Numbered from the stretch's first letter, positions 33,221 to 44,344 are shown. The stretch is DNA of 64,000 nt from Thereva unica (GCA_949987705.1 OX465283.1:89967313-90031312); one strand, 5' to 3'. The notes: generated by a model not told the origin, from the letters alone. A program made the numbers and translations.

Positions 33221-34534
33221 TAAATACCCCCCCAACCCTCATAACCCTTTACCTATTCCACCCCTGTAGTAAGCTTACTCAATGTCTAGCAGTACACGAC
33301 AAACAACACAATGGACTGCGGTAGTACAAAAGGTTATTTTGGAAATACCCCATTGAAAAATCACAAATTTTTTTGGTATTATTTCATTAAAAATAAAATT
33401 TAAATGCAAAAAAATATTTGAATCACTTTTCAAATACAACCTAAATCTTAAATGAAAATAATTTATTCTGCTGCAGCCAACCAGCAATTCAGCAGCAGCA
33501 ATCAACCAAAAAGCAGAACAAAGATTTGCAATTTTTTTATTTAAAGTATATTTTTAAAGTACCTACTACTTCATCTTCAATTAAAGGGTAGTTTTATCTT
33601 ATCCCCTTAACGCTTGATAAAACTTGGCTGCATTTAGTATAACTCAACCATCTTCAAAAAAAAATATTGAAAAAAGTGTAGTTCATTTGATTATTAAAAT
33701 AATCGTGAAAACTCGTGTTTTTTGCATTTTTAAGGAATGCGAACATGTTTTAAGATTGCGGCACCCCGATTTTCGTAATCAGCGACCAAAAAACATAAGG
33801 AGAAAGAGTTTCAAAACGGTGTCCTGTTTCAAGACCACCCCACGCCTAATCCTTTGGGTTTTGTGATTGGAATAATCGCTCAATTGAACTAATGCAAATA
33901 ATTCTCATAAAACCAGAAAGTCCAAAAACTGAAAAATCATGAAATCCGATATCTCAAATTTGTATACGGCACCGCGCCCCAGTTCCAAGAAAAAACCTTT
34001 TTATGTATAGAAGTTTTCAAACGCCGTGACACAAATAATTTGAAGGGTTCTGCGCACCTCGTTGCCCAATTTCATAAATTTTGTTCTATCATTTCCCCTC
34101 TTTTAACTTAAAATGGCAACAAACGCAGAAAAAACTCAACAAAAATATTTGGGAGGGATGTGCGCATGCCGGATGAATAAAGTTAAGTAATCTTTATATG
34201 TATTGAGCAGAGCTTTTAAATACATGTAAAACTCCTGCTCAGCAAAGGCAGTTTATCCATCGTAATAAGCATAATTTTACTATAATTATGCTAAATATTT
34301 CTCATCCCTAAAATTTAAAGAAAATTAAAAGAATTGCTGGAAAAATTTCTTTTAAAGATATGAGCATTTTCATTCATAAATTGAGAGTTCTCCGCAGCCG
34401 CAAGCAACACAACCTCCCCAGGCAGAAGCGCACTTGCGACTGGCGGAAAATGTCAAAAATCTAGTAATCAAAGTGATAAAAACACAAATATCGTATTTTT
34501 TAGTAGAAATTACTACCAATTATTTCTGAGGCAT
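33221..34534. other. No recognised feature
   Basis: AT-rich sequence, including a small CAGCAGC-rich patch near 33470-33510. No frame resembles a known family, and I found no terminal repeats. Confidence 0.4.
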
Positions 34535-34774
34535 ATTTTTTTTATGTGAAAGACTAGAGTCTCAGGGGAGACCCTTTATACTGTCGACAATCTATTTTCT
34601 TCATATAGAGTGCAATGTCGAACAGCAGCTCTAGTCGGGGAAGGAAGGAACTACCACAACCTACCCGCAATATTTTTCAATCCACCTACTTCCAACCATT
34701 ACTATTGCGACTTTGACATCGGGGCATCGAGAAACAGCTCGCTGGAGTGTTATGCCTCCTGAAACGAGTTGAAT
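34535..34774 (-). repeat. tRNA-derived SINE, 5'-truncated copy
   Basis: It begins with a T run (the reverse of the A tail) and shares CTAGAGTC, CAGCAGCTCTAGTCGG and TATGCCTCCTGAAACGAGTT with the copies at 31772 and 44345. It stops before the tRNA-like head, as expected of 5' truncation during retrotransposition. Confidence 0.8.
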
Positions 34775-34851
34775 AATTAAAACGATCACTCTTGCGATCG
34801 TGAAAAGAAAAAAAATGTAAAAAAAATGTTTCTCTTCCAAATAAAAAATTC

Positions 34852-35308
34852 TTTTTTTTTTTTTCAAATAATAACACTTTTATTTATTTCAACTTTATAG
34901 TAGTTAGTAATTTATTTATTCAAAAATCTATAATTCAATAATCGTAGAGGAATTATTTTTATATTAGAACAACACTTTTATTTATAAAAACTTTATAATC
35001 AATCACTTCCCTATGAAAACTTTTTCGGACCTTTTAAATTTTAATCTTCACTTCGCGAAACCGTGTTTTAGACTGCTCGAGTCAATTATTTTCCCATCGC
35101 GGGTTGCTCGAGTTCTTTTTCCTAACTTTGCTGAATTCACCTGCACGCGCTATCAAAAATGCATTGTAAGCGTCTACGTTAAAGGTTCTTGGAAATTTTG
35201 AATGTGAAAATGGTAACGGAAGTTGCAATTTTAATGAGAAAAATTAATATTACGAAAAATTGGCGTGTGCAGGAAATGGAACACGAGCAACGCGTGATTG
35301 CAATATAA
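34852..35308 (-). other. 3' non-coding flank of the errantivirus env, ending in an A tract
   Basis: Read on the minus strand, the sequence after the env stop runs about 440 bp, contains AATAAATAAAAGTG near its end, and finishes in a run of 13 A residues (34852-34864 as T). It could be part of a 3' LTR (R region) or the end of a polyadenylated copy. No polypurine tract or LTR border was recognised. Confidence 0.4.
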
Positions 35309-35662
35309 TTATATTATTTGCTTTCTATGGCTAACTGTAACTCCCCCATCGTTAGATTGAGGCTCCGCCGAAATTTCGTTGGAAGGTGATTGTTTACATA
35401 CTTTTATTTTCATAGAATTAGTTTTCTTTTTCCATACAATACCTATAATGATAATGATACTTAAAATAAAGAACATATTTATGCCTACTGTTGAGATACT
35501 ATAATAAACATTATTTTCTGAAAGATTCTTTATCAATTCTCTGTTTTCCAAATTCTTTAGGAACAAATCTTTTAATTTTAAATTAGGGGTTGCAATCTCT
35601 TCATTAACCGGAGACAGACTTGTGGTATAGCAATTGAGATCGGGATATTGCAATATTGCCAT
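35309..35662 (-). pseudogene. env: Errantivirus-like env, C-terminal part with membrane anchor
   Basis: This 117-codon frame has a hydrophobic stretch of about 22 residues (INMFFILSIIIIIGIVW) followed by KKK and a short polar tail, as in the membrane anchor and cytoplasmic tail of an insect F-type envelope protein. It starts with AILQYPDLNC. The upstream Env sequence lies at 45383-45850, separated by an inserted block. The orientation and order fit the minus-strand errantivirus. It is a fragment and cannot act alone. Confidence 0.7.
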
Positions 35663-36057
35663 ATTGCAATATAAAAATTTGAAGACACACTTGCATCAGT
35701 ATACTGAGTTGTTTTGGTTGTCATTTATCTGTAAAAAAAAATAAACAACAAACTCCTTCAACTGACATAAGATGAACAGCTGATGTCTAGACTTGGGAAG
35801 GGGTTATGGCACGACGTGAAGCAACAGCTCCCACGGAAAGCTAAAATTTTTTAATCTCTTTTTTTTTTATATAATCCTATAATAAATAAAGTTTTATTCT
35901 ATAGATTTCGGATCTATAGTAACTTAATACTTAGTGAAGTTAAAAATTTATCAAAAACTAGTTCAAGTTAAGTGCTTTTTTCTCTTATACAGAAGGCACA
36001 TTTTTATCGTACATAAGCGTAAGTTCCGGTTGCTGCGGCAGACGAGCCCCGCTCGTG
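35663..36057. other. Left edge of the block inserted into env; Jockey 5' flank
   Basis: The first ~45 bp contain ATATTGCAATATAAA and GAAGACACAC, and the far edge of the block (45340-45382) carries similar motifs in inverted order, so inverted-repeat ends are possible. The rest is AT-rich, probably Jockey 5' UTR. I could not place the Jockey 5' end. Confidence 0.35.
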
Positions 36058-37354
36058 ATGCCTAGGCCCGGCGCAGCAGAAAAAGCAGATTTAAGTAGAA
36101 GATCTCGCATTTTCAAGAAAAGCAGCAAAATTTCTACATTAATTCCTCATAAAGACAGAAGGAATTTGGTAAACGCATCCAATATGTCTAACAGTACAAA
36201 TAAAGAAGACAAAGTAATTCACACGAAATCATCCCCAACCCAAACGGAGGTGAGTGATTTATCCATTGACATCGGCTCCAAAAGAAAATCCTCTTTAAAT
36301 AACTTAGAGGCACAACCCTGTTCTTCAAGAAGCGGTTTTTCCCTCCCTGATACCGAGGGAACCATTATTGATATCAATGGTCACAACGGGACTCCGGAAA
36401 AGACTACGCATCTTTCGAAAATGCAAATGCTGGCAACAACCCGTGGATATTGATATCCAATAAAAGATATAAAAAAGGTGAAACTATTGAACCTAATTCT
36501 AATAAGGTAAATAACACTAACAATTTTTCTAAATATATCAGCAGGTCTAACACTAATCTTAGTCAAAATAGATTTAGTAGTCTAGAGAACTTAGAATACG
36601 TCGAGATTACCGATTCAAATATTGTTACCAATAGCATTAAACCTAGAAATGCAAATAATAATAGCAATACTCGGATTAGTTCAGATAATATTTTTGAAAA
36701 AGTAAAATTTTCCAACGATAAAAAAAACCCTTCATCCTCTCATTTGATAGGGAGACAACACCCCTCCTCGGCCTATAACGTAAAAGTAACTAGCCTTAAA
36801 TCTAATTTTCAACCCCCTATCCTGGCTAAAAATCTAAACTTAAAAAAATGGTCCGAGCTCTTCAAAGAAGAAAGAATCGACTTTCTCTTTGCCAAAGGTA
36901 AGGGAGACTTTACCAAAATTTATGTAAGAGACTTACAAAATAAGTTAAAAGTTATCGAATTCCTTAAGGAAAAAAAAATTAATGGTTTCACTTATTCAAG
37001 CAAGGAAGAAAAACCTATTTCGCTCCTTATTAAAGATATCAATCGCTCTTTTGATACTAACGAAGTTCTAGACGAACTGAAAACACTTTTTCCACACATT
37101 AATTTCGTTAAAATCTCAAAATTCGAAACTAATGCTTCAAAAAAGTTAAAGATTACTCTAGACATTATGCTATTAAAAGTCTCTCCTAATCAAGATATTA
37201 GGGAACTCCTAAAATTAAAATTCCTAGCCCACCAAAAAATTAAGATTGAAAGACTGGTGAATAAGGACATTATTCACTGCTTTAACTGCCAAGCCTTCGG
37301 GCACAGAGCAGCAAATTGCTTTAATGATTACAGATGCGTTAAATGCATTAAAGT

Positions 37355-37366
37355 ACACCCTCCGGG
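37355..37366 (+). repeat. Target site duplication of the RTE insertion (left)
   Basis: ACACCCTCCGGG occurs at 37355-37366 and again at 40645-40656, directly flanking the RTE element. The codons of Jockey ORF1 become continuous when one copy is removed. Confidence 0.95.
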
Positions 37367-40300
37367 GGCGAACGGCTAACAAAGATCTCGGAAAGTGGTG
37401 ACACCCGATTTGTCACTTCTATTAAAATCCGAAGAGATCCACTGCAATCAAACACCAAGCAGACCTGTTAGCAAGTCCTAATCCCACCTCCCCGCGGTGC
37501 CCCCTGGGGTACTTCTTCGGAAGGAGCTAACGGGAGAGGGGCGAATGGCGAGCTCTCTGCGCCACAAAACAGAGCTTTTAAGTCGGTTGGGCTGAGGGTT
37601 AGCAACCCGCTCCCATAAAAAAAACACTATTGCTACGAATCGGCAAACAGTGCCTCGGAACCGGATGGACAACACGACGACGACCTTTGCTTTTCGAACA
37701 AGGACACGAATCGGATCATGGAATGTGAGAACAATGCTTGCTGAGGGACGGCTGGATGAAGTCCTCAACGAGATGAATCGATATAAAATCAAGATCATGG
37801 GACTTAGCGAGACCAGATGGCCCGATGCGGGGGAACATATCTGCCCAAACGGTGAGTCCTTCTTATATTCTGGGAGAAATGAAACTGAAAGCCGTAGGAG
37901 TGGTGTTGGCGTAATACTCACCAAAGAAGCCAGGGCTAGCCTCATTAGCTGGTCACCAGTTTCTGAGAGGATTATTACCGTGCGCCTACGTACCAGGCTA
38001 AGAAGTACTACGGTAGTTCAATGCTATGCTCCAACCGAAGACGCAGAAGATGACATCAAAGACGAGTTCTACATGCGACTGAATGAGGTTTTTCGCTCTA
38101 TTCCAAGGGGAGACATCATTGTATTAATGGGTGACTTAAATGCACAAATCGGTCACGGCAACACCGGTCTTGAACAAACAATTGGAAAACAAGGCCTAAG
38201 CCAAGTTACCAATAACAATGGTGAGCTTTTCGTTGACTTTTGTTCTTCCCATCAACTTATGGTAGGTGGAACTTACTTTTGTCACAAGAAGATACATAAA
38301 GAGACCTGGGTATCGCCCGATGGTAGAACGAGAAATCAGATAGATCATGTGGCCGTCAGCCGCAGATGGAGAACCATTCTGGAAGATGTCAGGAGCTTCA
38401 GGGGAGCGGACACTGGAAGCGACCACCATTTGGTAGTAGCAACTATTCGCCTTAGAATCGCTACAATCAGAAACTTTCAACGTGAATCTATAAACCGTAG
38501 ACGGTTTAACGTTGACCTCTTGCGGGAGAGCGCTAAAAAGCGAGAATTTGCTGGAAACCTGCAGCAAATATTAAACCAGCAAACCGTTTCTGACGACACA
38601 AATATTGAAGACCTGTGGAGTACAACAAAGGGCGCTATATTGACGGCTGCGGAAACGAGCATCGGTTATGTCCAGAGAAACATGCAACATTGGATCTCGG
38701 ACAGCACCTGGCAAAAAATAGAACGCAGGAGGGCCCTCAAAAATAACATAAACTCTACAAGCGACCCGGATAGACGTCACCAACTTGAACGGGAGTACTC
38801 TCAATTACACCGAGAGGTAAAGAGAAGTGTCCGGCGTGATAAAAAGCAGCAGATAAACGAGCTCGCAGAAAAAGCGGAAAACGCGGCAAACACAGGCAAC
38901 AGTAAAGTGCTGTACCAAATAACTAAACAGCTCTCGGGAAAGCACTCTACTAAAAAGCATGCCGTTAAGAGTGCGGATGGAAGGCTGCTGTGCAGCGACG
39001 AGGAGCAGCTCCAAAGATGGAGAGATTATTTCTTCGCCGCCCTGAATGGCTCACTCACACAGGAACCTCAGGAAAACAGCAACAATGCACAGCCGATAAG
39101 AATTAACACCCGGGCCCCATCCAAGACGGAAATAGTAACCGCAATTCATGCGATGGCCAATGGTAAAGCAGCTGGAAAAGATGGCATCCCGCCAGAATTG
39201 TTGAAAGCCGACTCAAGCCTCATAGCAGATGCGCTTCAGCCAATCCTCGAATTAGCATGGAACACCTGTACCTTTCCGGAGGATTGGACGGAAGGTATCA
39301 TAGTCAAAATACCCAAAAAGGGGGATCTAACAATATGCGACAACTGGAGAGGCATCTGTCTATTATCTACTGTGGGTAAAATCTTGTCCCACACTATACT
39401 ATCAAGAATAAGAGAGGCAGTAGATCAAACGCTTAGAAGGCAGCAGGCCGGATTCAGGAAGGGCCGTTCATGTATAGATCACATCAACACCTTAAGAATA
39501 ATAGTGGAACAGTCTACTGAATTCCGATCCCCCCTTTACCTTGCTTTCGTAGATTATGAGAAAGCGTTCGACTCGGTTAATAGGAGCTTTATATGGCAGG
39601 CATTACGGCGACGTGGACTGCCGGATAAGATAATAGAATTGATAAAAGCCCTATACAACAATTCCAAATGCAGAGTTCTCCATAACGGAAAATTATCCGA
39701 CAGCTTTGAGGTGAGTTCAGGAGTACGACAAGGATGCTTACTATCCCCATTACTATTTCTTATAGTAATAAATGACATTCTTGTTGGCGCTCTAGATAGT
39801 AGAACAGGCGGCATACAGTGGGGTTTGCTAGATCGCCTTAAGGACCTCGACTACGCAGATGATATCTGTTTGCTGGCCCACAGACATCAGGAGCTAAAAA
39901 ACATGTTAAACAATTTGGCAACAGAAAGTAGTCTAGCAGGCTTAAGGCTGAATCCGAATAAAACCAAAGAAATGCGGATAAATGCAAACACACTTGAACG
40001 AACTGCGCTGAATAACCGTGACGTGGAACTGGTAGATAAATTCTGCTACCTCGGTAGTATTATTACCGAAAATGGTGGTGCAGAAGAAGACGTCAGTTCC
40101 AGAATAAATAAAGCACGAAGCGCATATGCATGCTTGTTCCGCATATGGAGATCAACGGAGATCTCAACCAACACCAAATTGCGGCTGTTCAACTCCAACG
40201 TTAAGGCAGTTCTTTTATACGGTTGCGAAACATGGAAAGTCACCCAATTCATCACAGGGCGCCTACAAGTCTTCATAAACAGATGCCTACGTCGTATCCT

Positions 40301-40644
40301 AAAAATCCGCTGGCAAGATAGAATTTCAAATGAAGAGCTATGGCGCCGTGCCGGCCAAGAAAGGATAGACGACCAAATCAGGCGAAGGAAATGGAATTGG
40401 GTTGGCCACACCTTGCGACGCGATAACGAAAATCTAGCCAAACAGGCCCTTGACTGGAACCCGCAAGGATCCCGTCGAGTTGGAAGACCTAGAACAACGT
40501 GGAGGAGAACCCTACTAGCAGAGGCCGCAACCACTGGGAGATCCTGGTCAGAGCTAAGAGCTGTCGCGCAAAACAGAGTCCGCTGGAGGGCAACTGTTTC
40601 CGCCCTATGTCCCACGAGGGATTAAGGGGCACATAGATAGATAG
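37367..40644 (+). mobile_element. RTE-type LINE, full-length, with ATAG-repeat tail
   Basis: 3.28 kb inserted in Jockey ORF1. It has a ~300 bp 5' leader, one long ORF, and a short 3' end that finishes in tandem ATAG repeats (ACATAGATAGATAG) rather than poly(A), as in RTE elements. The perfect 12 bp TSD and uninterrupted ORF mark it as one of the youngest insertions here. Confidence 0.95.
37665..40625 (+). CDS. RTE-type endonuclease-reverse transcriptase
   Basis: The first ATG is at 37665 (about 986 residues); an in-frame GTG lies at 37650. The N-terminal endonuclease has IGSWNVRTMLAEGRLDE, LSETRWPD, VLMGDLNAQIG and GSDHHLV, the AP-endonuclease boxes with the catalytic Asp, Asn and His. RT motifs include KAAGKDGIPPELLK, FVDYEKAFDSV (catalytic Asp), SSGVRQGCLLSPLLF and LDYADDICLLA with the YADD box near 39850. 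The C-terminus has NWVGHTLRRDNENLAKQAL and GSRRVGRPRTTW. This resembles the craniofacial-development-protein-2-like ORFs common in insect genomes. All motifs are intact, so target-primed reverse transcription is plausible. Confidence 0.93.
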   Translation: MDNTTTTFAFRTRTRIGSWNVRTMLAEGRLDEVLNEMNRYKIKIMGLSETRWPDAGEHICPNGESFLYSGRNETESRRSGVGVILTKEARASLISWSPVSERIITVRLRTRLRSTTVVQCYAPTEDAEDDIKDEFYMRLNEVFRSIPRGDIIVLMGDLNAQIGHGNTGLEQTIGKQGLSQVTNNNGELFVDFCSSHQLMVGGTYFCHKKIHKETWVSPDGRTRNQIDHVAVSRRWRTILEDVRSFRGADTGSDHHLVVATIRLRIATIRNFQRESINRRRFNVDLLRESAKKREFAGNLQQILNQQTVSDDTNIEDLWSTTKGAILTAAETSIGYVQRNMQHWISDSTWQKIERRRALKNNINSTSDPDRRHQLEREYSQLHREVKRSVRRDKKQQINELAEKAENAANTGNSKVLYQITKQLSGKHSTKKHAVKSADGRLLCSDEEQLQRWRDYFFAALNGSLTQEPQENSNNAQPIRINTRAPSKTEIVTAIHAMANGKAAGKDGIPPELLKADSSLIADALQPILELAWNTCTFPEDWTEGIIVKIPKKGDLTICDNWRGICLLSTVGKILSHTILSRIREAVDQTLRRQQAGFRKGRSCIDHINTLRIIVEQSTEFRSPLYLAFVDYEKAFDSVNRSFIWQALRRRGLPDKIIELIKALYNNSKCRVLHNGKLSDSFEVSSGVRQGCLLSPLLFLIVINDILVGALDSRTGGIQWGLLDRLKDLDYADDICLLAHRHQELKNMLNNLATESSLAGLRLNPNKTKEMRINANTLERTALNNRDVELVDKFCYLGSIITENGGAEEDVSSRINKARSAYACLFRIWRSTEISTNTKLRLFNSNVKAVLLYGCETWKVTQFITGRLQVFINRCLRRILKIRWQDRISNEELWRRAGQERIDDQIRRRKWNWVGHTLRRDNENLAKQALDWNPQGSRRVGRPRTTWRRTLLAEAATTGRSWSELRAVAQNRVRWRATVSALCPTRD

Positions 40645-40994
40645 ACACCCTCCGGGTCCGAACAACTGTGAAACCATTAAAGGAGTGACCGAACCAAATT
40701 GTGTTAACTGTGGAATGGGACACCCTGCGAGCTATAGAGGATGCCCAAATTACAAGCAATATGTAGAAAACAAAAAGAAAAGAGCTATGCCCTCTAAACC
40801 GACTTATCTCTTACAAGAGAATAAAACATATGCGGATGCTCTGAAGGAAAACACAGATCAGACTAAAGTTAGGGAAAACACTCTAAACATTCAAGAGCAA
40901 TTTCAGCTCATGCATAATATGATGCTTAAACTTAACGATTCTGTCACTCAGTTAGCTGAGACAGTAAAATGCCTCATAAGCTTTAGGATCAATA

Positions 40995-43958
40995 ATGCCT
41001 AATCATAAAATTAATATACTTGAAATTAATGCCAGATCTATTAGATCTACCAAAAGAAGACTAGATTTACAGAATCTAATAAGTGATAATGGTTTCCCCG
41101 ACATCATTTTGGTGTCTGAAACTAGGCTTAAACAGCGCCACAATCTAATAGTTAACGGTTACAAAGTGATCAGAAATGACTCAGGAGTAGGAGTAGCTAT
41201 ACTCATTAAAAGACAACTCGACTTTCGGGCGGTTTATTTCGATATCAACACAGAAGCGGTATTCATACAAATAAATCTTAAAAGTAAACGTATCTCTAAT
41301 AGATCTTTAGTCATTGGCAGCATCTACATTTCCTCTTCCTGTAATAAAGAAAATTTTTTAAAAATACTAGAATCCATTAACAACTTAGCTAACAATTATG
41401 GAGATATCATCATTGGTGGTGATTGGAACAGCCGTCACTCGTTCTGGGGTGATCATAAGATTAATACAAATGGTAGGTCTCTTTATGATTGGCTTATAAA
41501 CAATAGCAATAGATCCAACCTCTCTTTAATTAGTCCGGATAGCTGTACGTTCCCTGAAAGCGACTCCGTTATTGACTTTTTTCTTTCTTCATTACCTAGA
41601 AACTATAGACTTTTAAATACTTTTTCATGTAAAACGGTTGCTTCATTTTCTGACCACTTCGCAGTTCACTTAATAGTATCTATTGGTCAAGATACCCTCC
41701 AGTTTGTTAAAAGTGAAAAAATCTTTAACTTCCAAAGTGTTAATTGGACAAATTGGAAAAACGCCTTATCCTACGAAATTAGAAACCACTCTCCCCCTAG
41801 GACTGGTAACCTAAAAAATAATGAGATTGATTATTGGATTCAAAAACTTTCAAGTGTAATAAATGATCTTAATGAAACCTATTTTATCAGAGACCAAAAG
41901 CCAAAAACCCTAGACTTCCCTATAGAAATCAGAAGACTGTCCTCCACTAAACATAATTGGTGTAAAAATCTTAAAATGTTATTCCATAAATATCTTAACC
42001 GTAACAACCATGAATATAAATTATTAAATTCTAAAATTAAATGCCTTGATAAAATCCTTCAAGACAAAATCAGAATTTTTAATAATAAAGTCTTCCAATC
42101 TAGATTGAAAATGATCCGCCCGGGCCCTTTGGCTTTTAAAAACATTTATAACATTATTGGCAACCGTAAATTCTATAAGGAAGAAGCAATAATGTTAAAC
42201 GGGGAATTAGTGAGAGACGATTATAAAATAGCCGAAGAATTCGGTAAATTCTATAAAAAATTATATGAGGTTAAAAAACCCAACTCATGTCCTGACCTCT
42301 TAAGCGAAGTCGAAAGATCGGTTAACGAATTCCTTAATAGAAATAGCATATTTGCGGGTCAGTTCTACCATATCACAACGTTTGATCGAGATAATTCCGC
42401 CCTTGAACCTAATGACCAGAGTACTTTTACTAACTTAAGGAAGGTAGAAAGTCTCATCAAGATCTTAAATAACAAAAAAACAATGGGTCCTGATAACACA
42501 TCTAACTTCCTGATCAAAAAATTACCACAAGAAATAGTCAAAGTATTAGTAATCTTATTTAATAACTGTATCAATAACGGTTATTTTCCGAGAGCATGGA
42601 AAATTGCTAAGTTAAAACCAATCCCCAAGAAACCAGGAGCGAAAGAAATTAATAATTTTAGACCAATTCAGATGTTATCAAACATAGGTAAACTCTATGA
42701 AAGAATATTAGCTGAAGAACTAGACTATAACATTTCTAAAGATAAAATTATCCCGAATTTCCAATTCGGCTTTATGAAAAGTCATAGCACCACTCATGCA
42801 CTTCTTAAAATTCATAGTGATATTTCTACTAATATTCGAAATAAAGAAACTACTATTGGATGCGCAATGGATATCGAAAAGGCCTTTGATACAGTATGGC
42901 TGAACGGCCTTATTTATAAACTATTAAATCTTGGTATACCGCCTACTTGGGTAAGAATAATCTCCAGTTTTCTAGAAGACCGCTGCTTAACCGTCTCCTT
43001 TGGTAAAGCTGTGTCGGATAGGGTTTGGGTTCACTCCGGCGTACCTCAAGGCTCCCTGATGGGCCCAAATTTGTTTCTCGCTGATTTCCCACACGTTCAC
43101 TATAGCTCTAATAATCTGTACTCTACCTCAATTCTTTACGCAGATGACACCTTAGTATATGGTAGCGCGAGGACTCCTGAAATGGCTCGCAAGGTTGTCC
43201 AAGAACACATCATAATCATCAATAAATTTTACACTGATTGGGGAATTAAAATAAACTCCAGTAAATCAGAAATGATTTGTTTTAGAAATGCCTCTGGTAG
43301 GGGAATTAATAATATCGTCAATAAATGTAAAAATATTAAACTCTTTATAGATAACACTCCAATTAAAGTCACCAATGAATTGAAATACCTTGGAGTATCG
43401 TTTAATAATTTACTCAAACCCAACTTACAAGGCAGAAATGCTCTCACTAAAGCAGCCAAAGTCTCTAAAGCCCTGATGCCACTTTTAAGTAATGTTTCCT
43501 TACAAACTAAATCTAAACTTTTAATTTATAAACAATTGATTAGACCTATTTTACTTTACGGTTTTCCTATATGGTTTTCAATCTCCCCATCAGTAGGGAA
43601 AGAGATTGAACGATTTGAAAGAAAGATTCTTAGAGCCTGTACCAATCTCTACTTTAAATCCGAAAATAAAAGATTTTCTAATAAAAATATTTATGATAAA
43701 GCTAAAATAACTCCTTTACTAACTTATGCTATTAAACTGACCTTAAAAATATTAAATAATCTTGAAAACCATGAGAACATTCTTTTGAATGAAATATACA
43801 GAAGAGACACCGTTGTCCCCCTATCGGAAAGATTCTATATCACCCCTTTAAGCTTATGCAATCCCAGTTCAAGTCACTTATTTGAACCGGTTGATGAAAT
43901 TAATGTAATCCCGAGATTTTATGAAGGAAGTTTTGCCCTCTCTCAAAATAGAAGGTAA
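40995..43958 (+). CDS. Jockey ORF2 endonuclease-reverse transcriptase
   Basis: 987 uninterrupted codons. The ATG at 40995 lies within ATGCCTAA, so it overlaps the ORF1 stop (41000-41002). The endonuclease has EINARSIRSTKRR, VSETRLK, IIGGDWNSRHSFWGD and SDHFAVH. RT has KKTMGPDNTSNFLIKKL, FRPIQMLSNIGKLYERI, CAMDIEKAFDTVW (catalytic Asp), SGVPQGSLMGPNLF and SILYADDTLVYGS with YADD near 43137. The C-terminal region has LLYGFPIWFSIS. Ribosome reinitiation at the overlapping ATG is the likely translation route. All catalytic residues are present, so the copy could supply RT activity even though ORF1 is split. Confidence 0.94.
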   Translation: MPNHKINILEINARSIRSTKRRLDLQNLISDNGFPDIILVSETRLKQRHNLIVNGYKVIRNDSGVGVAILIKRQLDFRAVYFDINTEAVFIQINLKSKRISNRSLVIGSIYISSSCNKENFLKILESINNLANNYGDIIIGGDWNSRHSFWGDHKINTNGRSLYDWLINNSNRSNLSLISPDSCTFPESDSVIDFFLSSLPRNYRLLNTFSCKTVASFSDHFAVHLIVSIGQDTLQFVKSEKIFNFQSVNWTNWKNALSYEIRNHSPPRTGNLKNNEIDYWIQKLSSVINDLNETYFIRDQKPKTLDFPIEIRRLSSTKHNWCKNLKMLFHKYLNRNNHEYKLLNSKIKCLDKILQDKIRIFNNKVFQSRLKMIRPGPLAFKNIYNIIGNRKFYKEEAIMLNGELVRDDYKIAEEFGKFYKKLYEVKKPNSCPDLLSEVERSVNEFLNRNSIFAGQFYHITTFDRDNSALEPNDQSTFTNLRKVESLIKILNNKKTMGPDNTSNFLIKKLPQEIVKVLVILFNNCINNGYFPRAWKIAKLKPIPKKPGAKEINNFRPIQMLSNIGKLYERILAEELDYNISKDKIIPNFQFGFMKSHSTTHALLKIHSDISTNIRNKETTIGCAMDIEKAFDTVWLNGLIYKLLNLGIPPTWVRIISSFLEDRCLTVSFGKAVSDRVWVHSGVPQGSLMGPNLFLADFPHVHYSSNNLYSTSILYADDTLVYGSARTPEMARKVVQEHIIIINKFYTDWGIKINSSKSEMICFRNASGRGINNIVNKCKNIKLFIDNTPIKVTNELKYLGVSFNNLLKPNLQGRNALTKAAKVSKALMPLLSNVSLQTKSKLLIYKQLIRPILLYGFPIWFSISPSVGKEIERFERKILRACTNLYFKSENKRFSNKNIYDKAKITPLLTYAIKLTLKILNNLENHENILLNEIYRRDTVVPLSERFYITPLSLCNPSSSHLFEPVDEINVIPRFYEGSFALSQNRR

Positions 43959-44285
43959 ATTTTTATTACCTCTTCTTATAGCTTCACGAAAATATTATCT
44001 GAGCTTTTCTGATATCGTTATAGATCATGTTACATATGTACTATAATTTTTACTATTGATTTTAAATTTAGTAACTTATTTGTATATTCAGAATAATTAT
44101 AATAATTTATTTTGAATTTAATAATTTTGTCTACTTTAAGAATAATATAAAAATGAATTCTACTACATTTTCTTGTTACGAACTCTTGTTATACTGTAAA
44201 CATACCCTCCATTATATCTGAGGACTATGCTTACATGTATAATTAAATATGGCTTTTGAATAAAAAACAAAGAAAAAAAATTAAC
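43959..44285 (+). other. Jockey 3' UTR and A tail
   Basis: AT-rich, with GAATAAAAAACAAAGAAAAAAAA at about 44258-44280 as signal and tail. The sequence after it (TTAACATGTCATG) was not found upstream of the element, so no TSD was confirmed. Confidence 0.6.
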
Positions 44286-44344
44286 ATGTCATGTATAGGG
44301 CATACTACTCTATAATCTAACACATAAGAAAACCTGCCAACATA

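Larger units (their letters stand above)
36058..41002 (+). pseudogene. Jockey ORF1 (Gag-like, zinc knuckles), split by an RTE element and one frameshift
   Basis: I chose the ATG at 36058. The first frame ends with TGA at 36451-36453 and the main part continues in another frame to 37366. The latter ends in HCFNCQAFGHRAANCFNDYR and CVKC, two CCHC-type knuckles. After the RTE insertion the frame resumes at 40657 with PNNCETIKGV and a third Cys cluster, CVNCGMGHPASYRGC, reaching the stop at 41000-41002. The domain layout matches Jockey ORF1 proteins that coat LINE RNA. The early frameshift may be a mutation. The insertion alone disables it. Confidence 0.85.
36058..44285 (+). mobile_element. Jockey-type LINE, nearly intact, split by an RTE element
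   Basis: ORF1 (36058-41002, interrupted) and ORF2 (40995-43958) overlap by a few bases. The 3' UTR ends in an AATAAA-like signal and an A run at about 44260-44285. The RTE element at 37367-40644 splits ORF1 and is flanked by a perfect 12 bp duplication. ORF2 is uninterrupted. A TSD for the Jockey element itself was not found. Confidence 0.9.
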
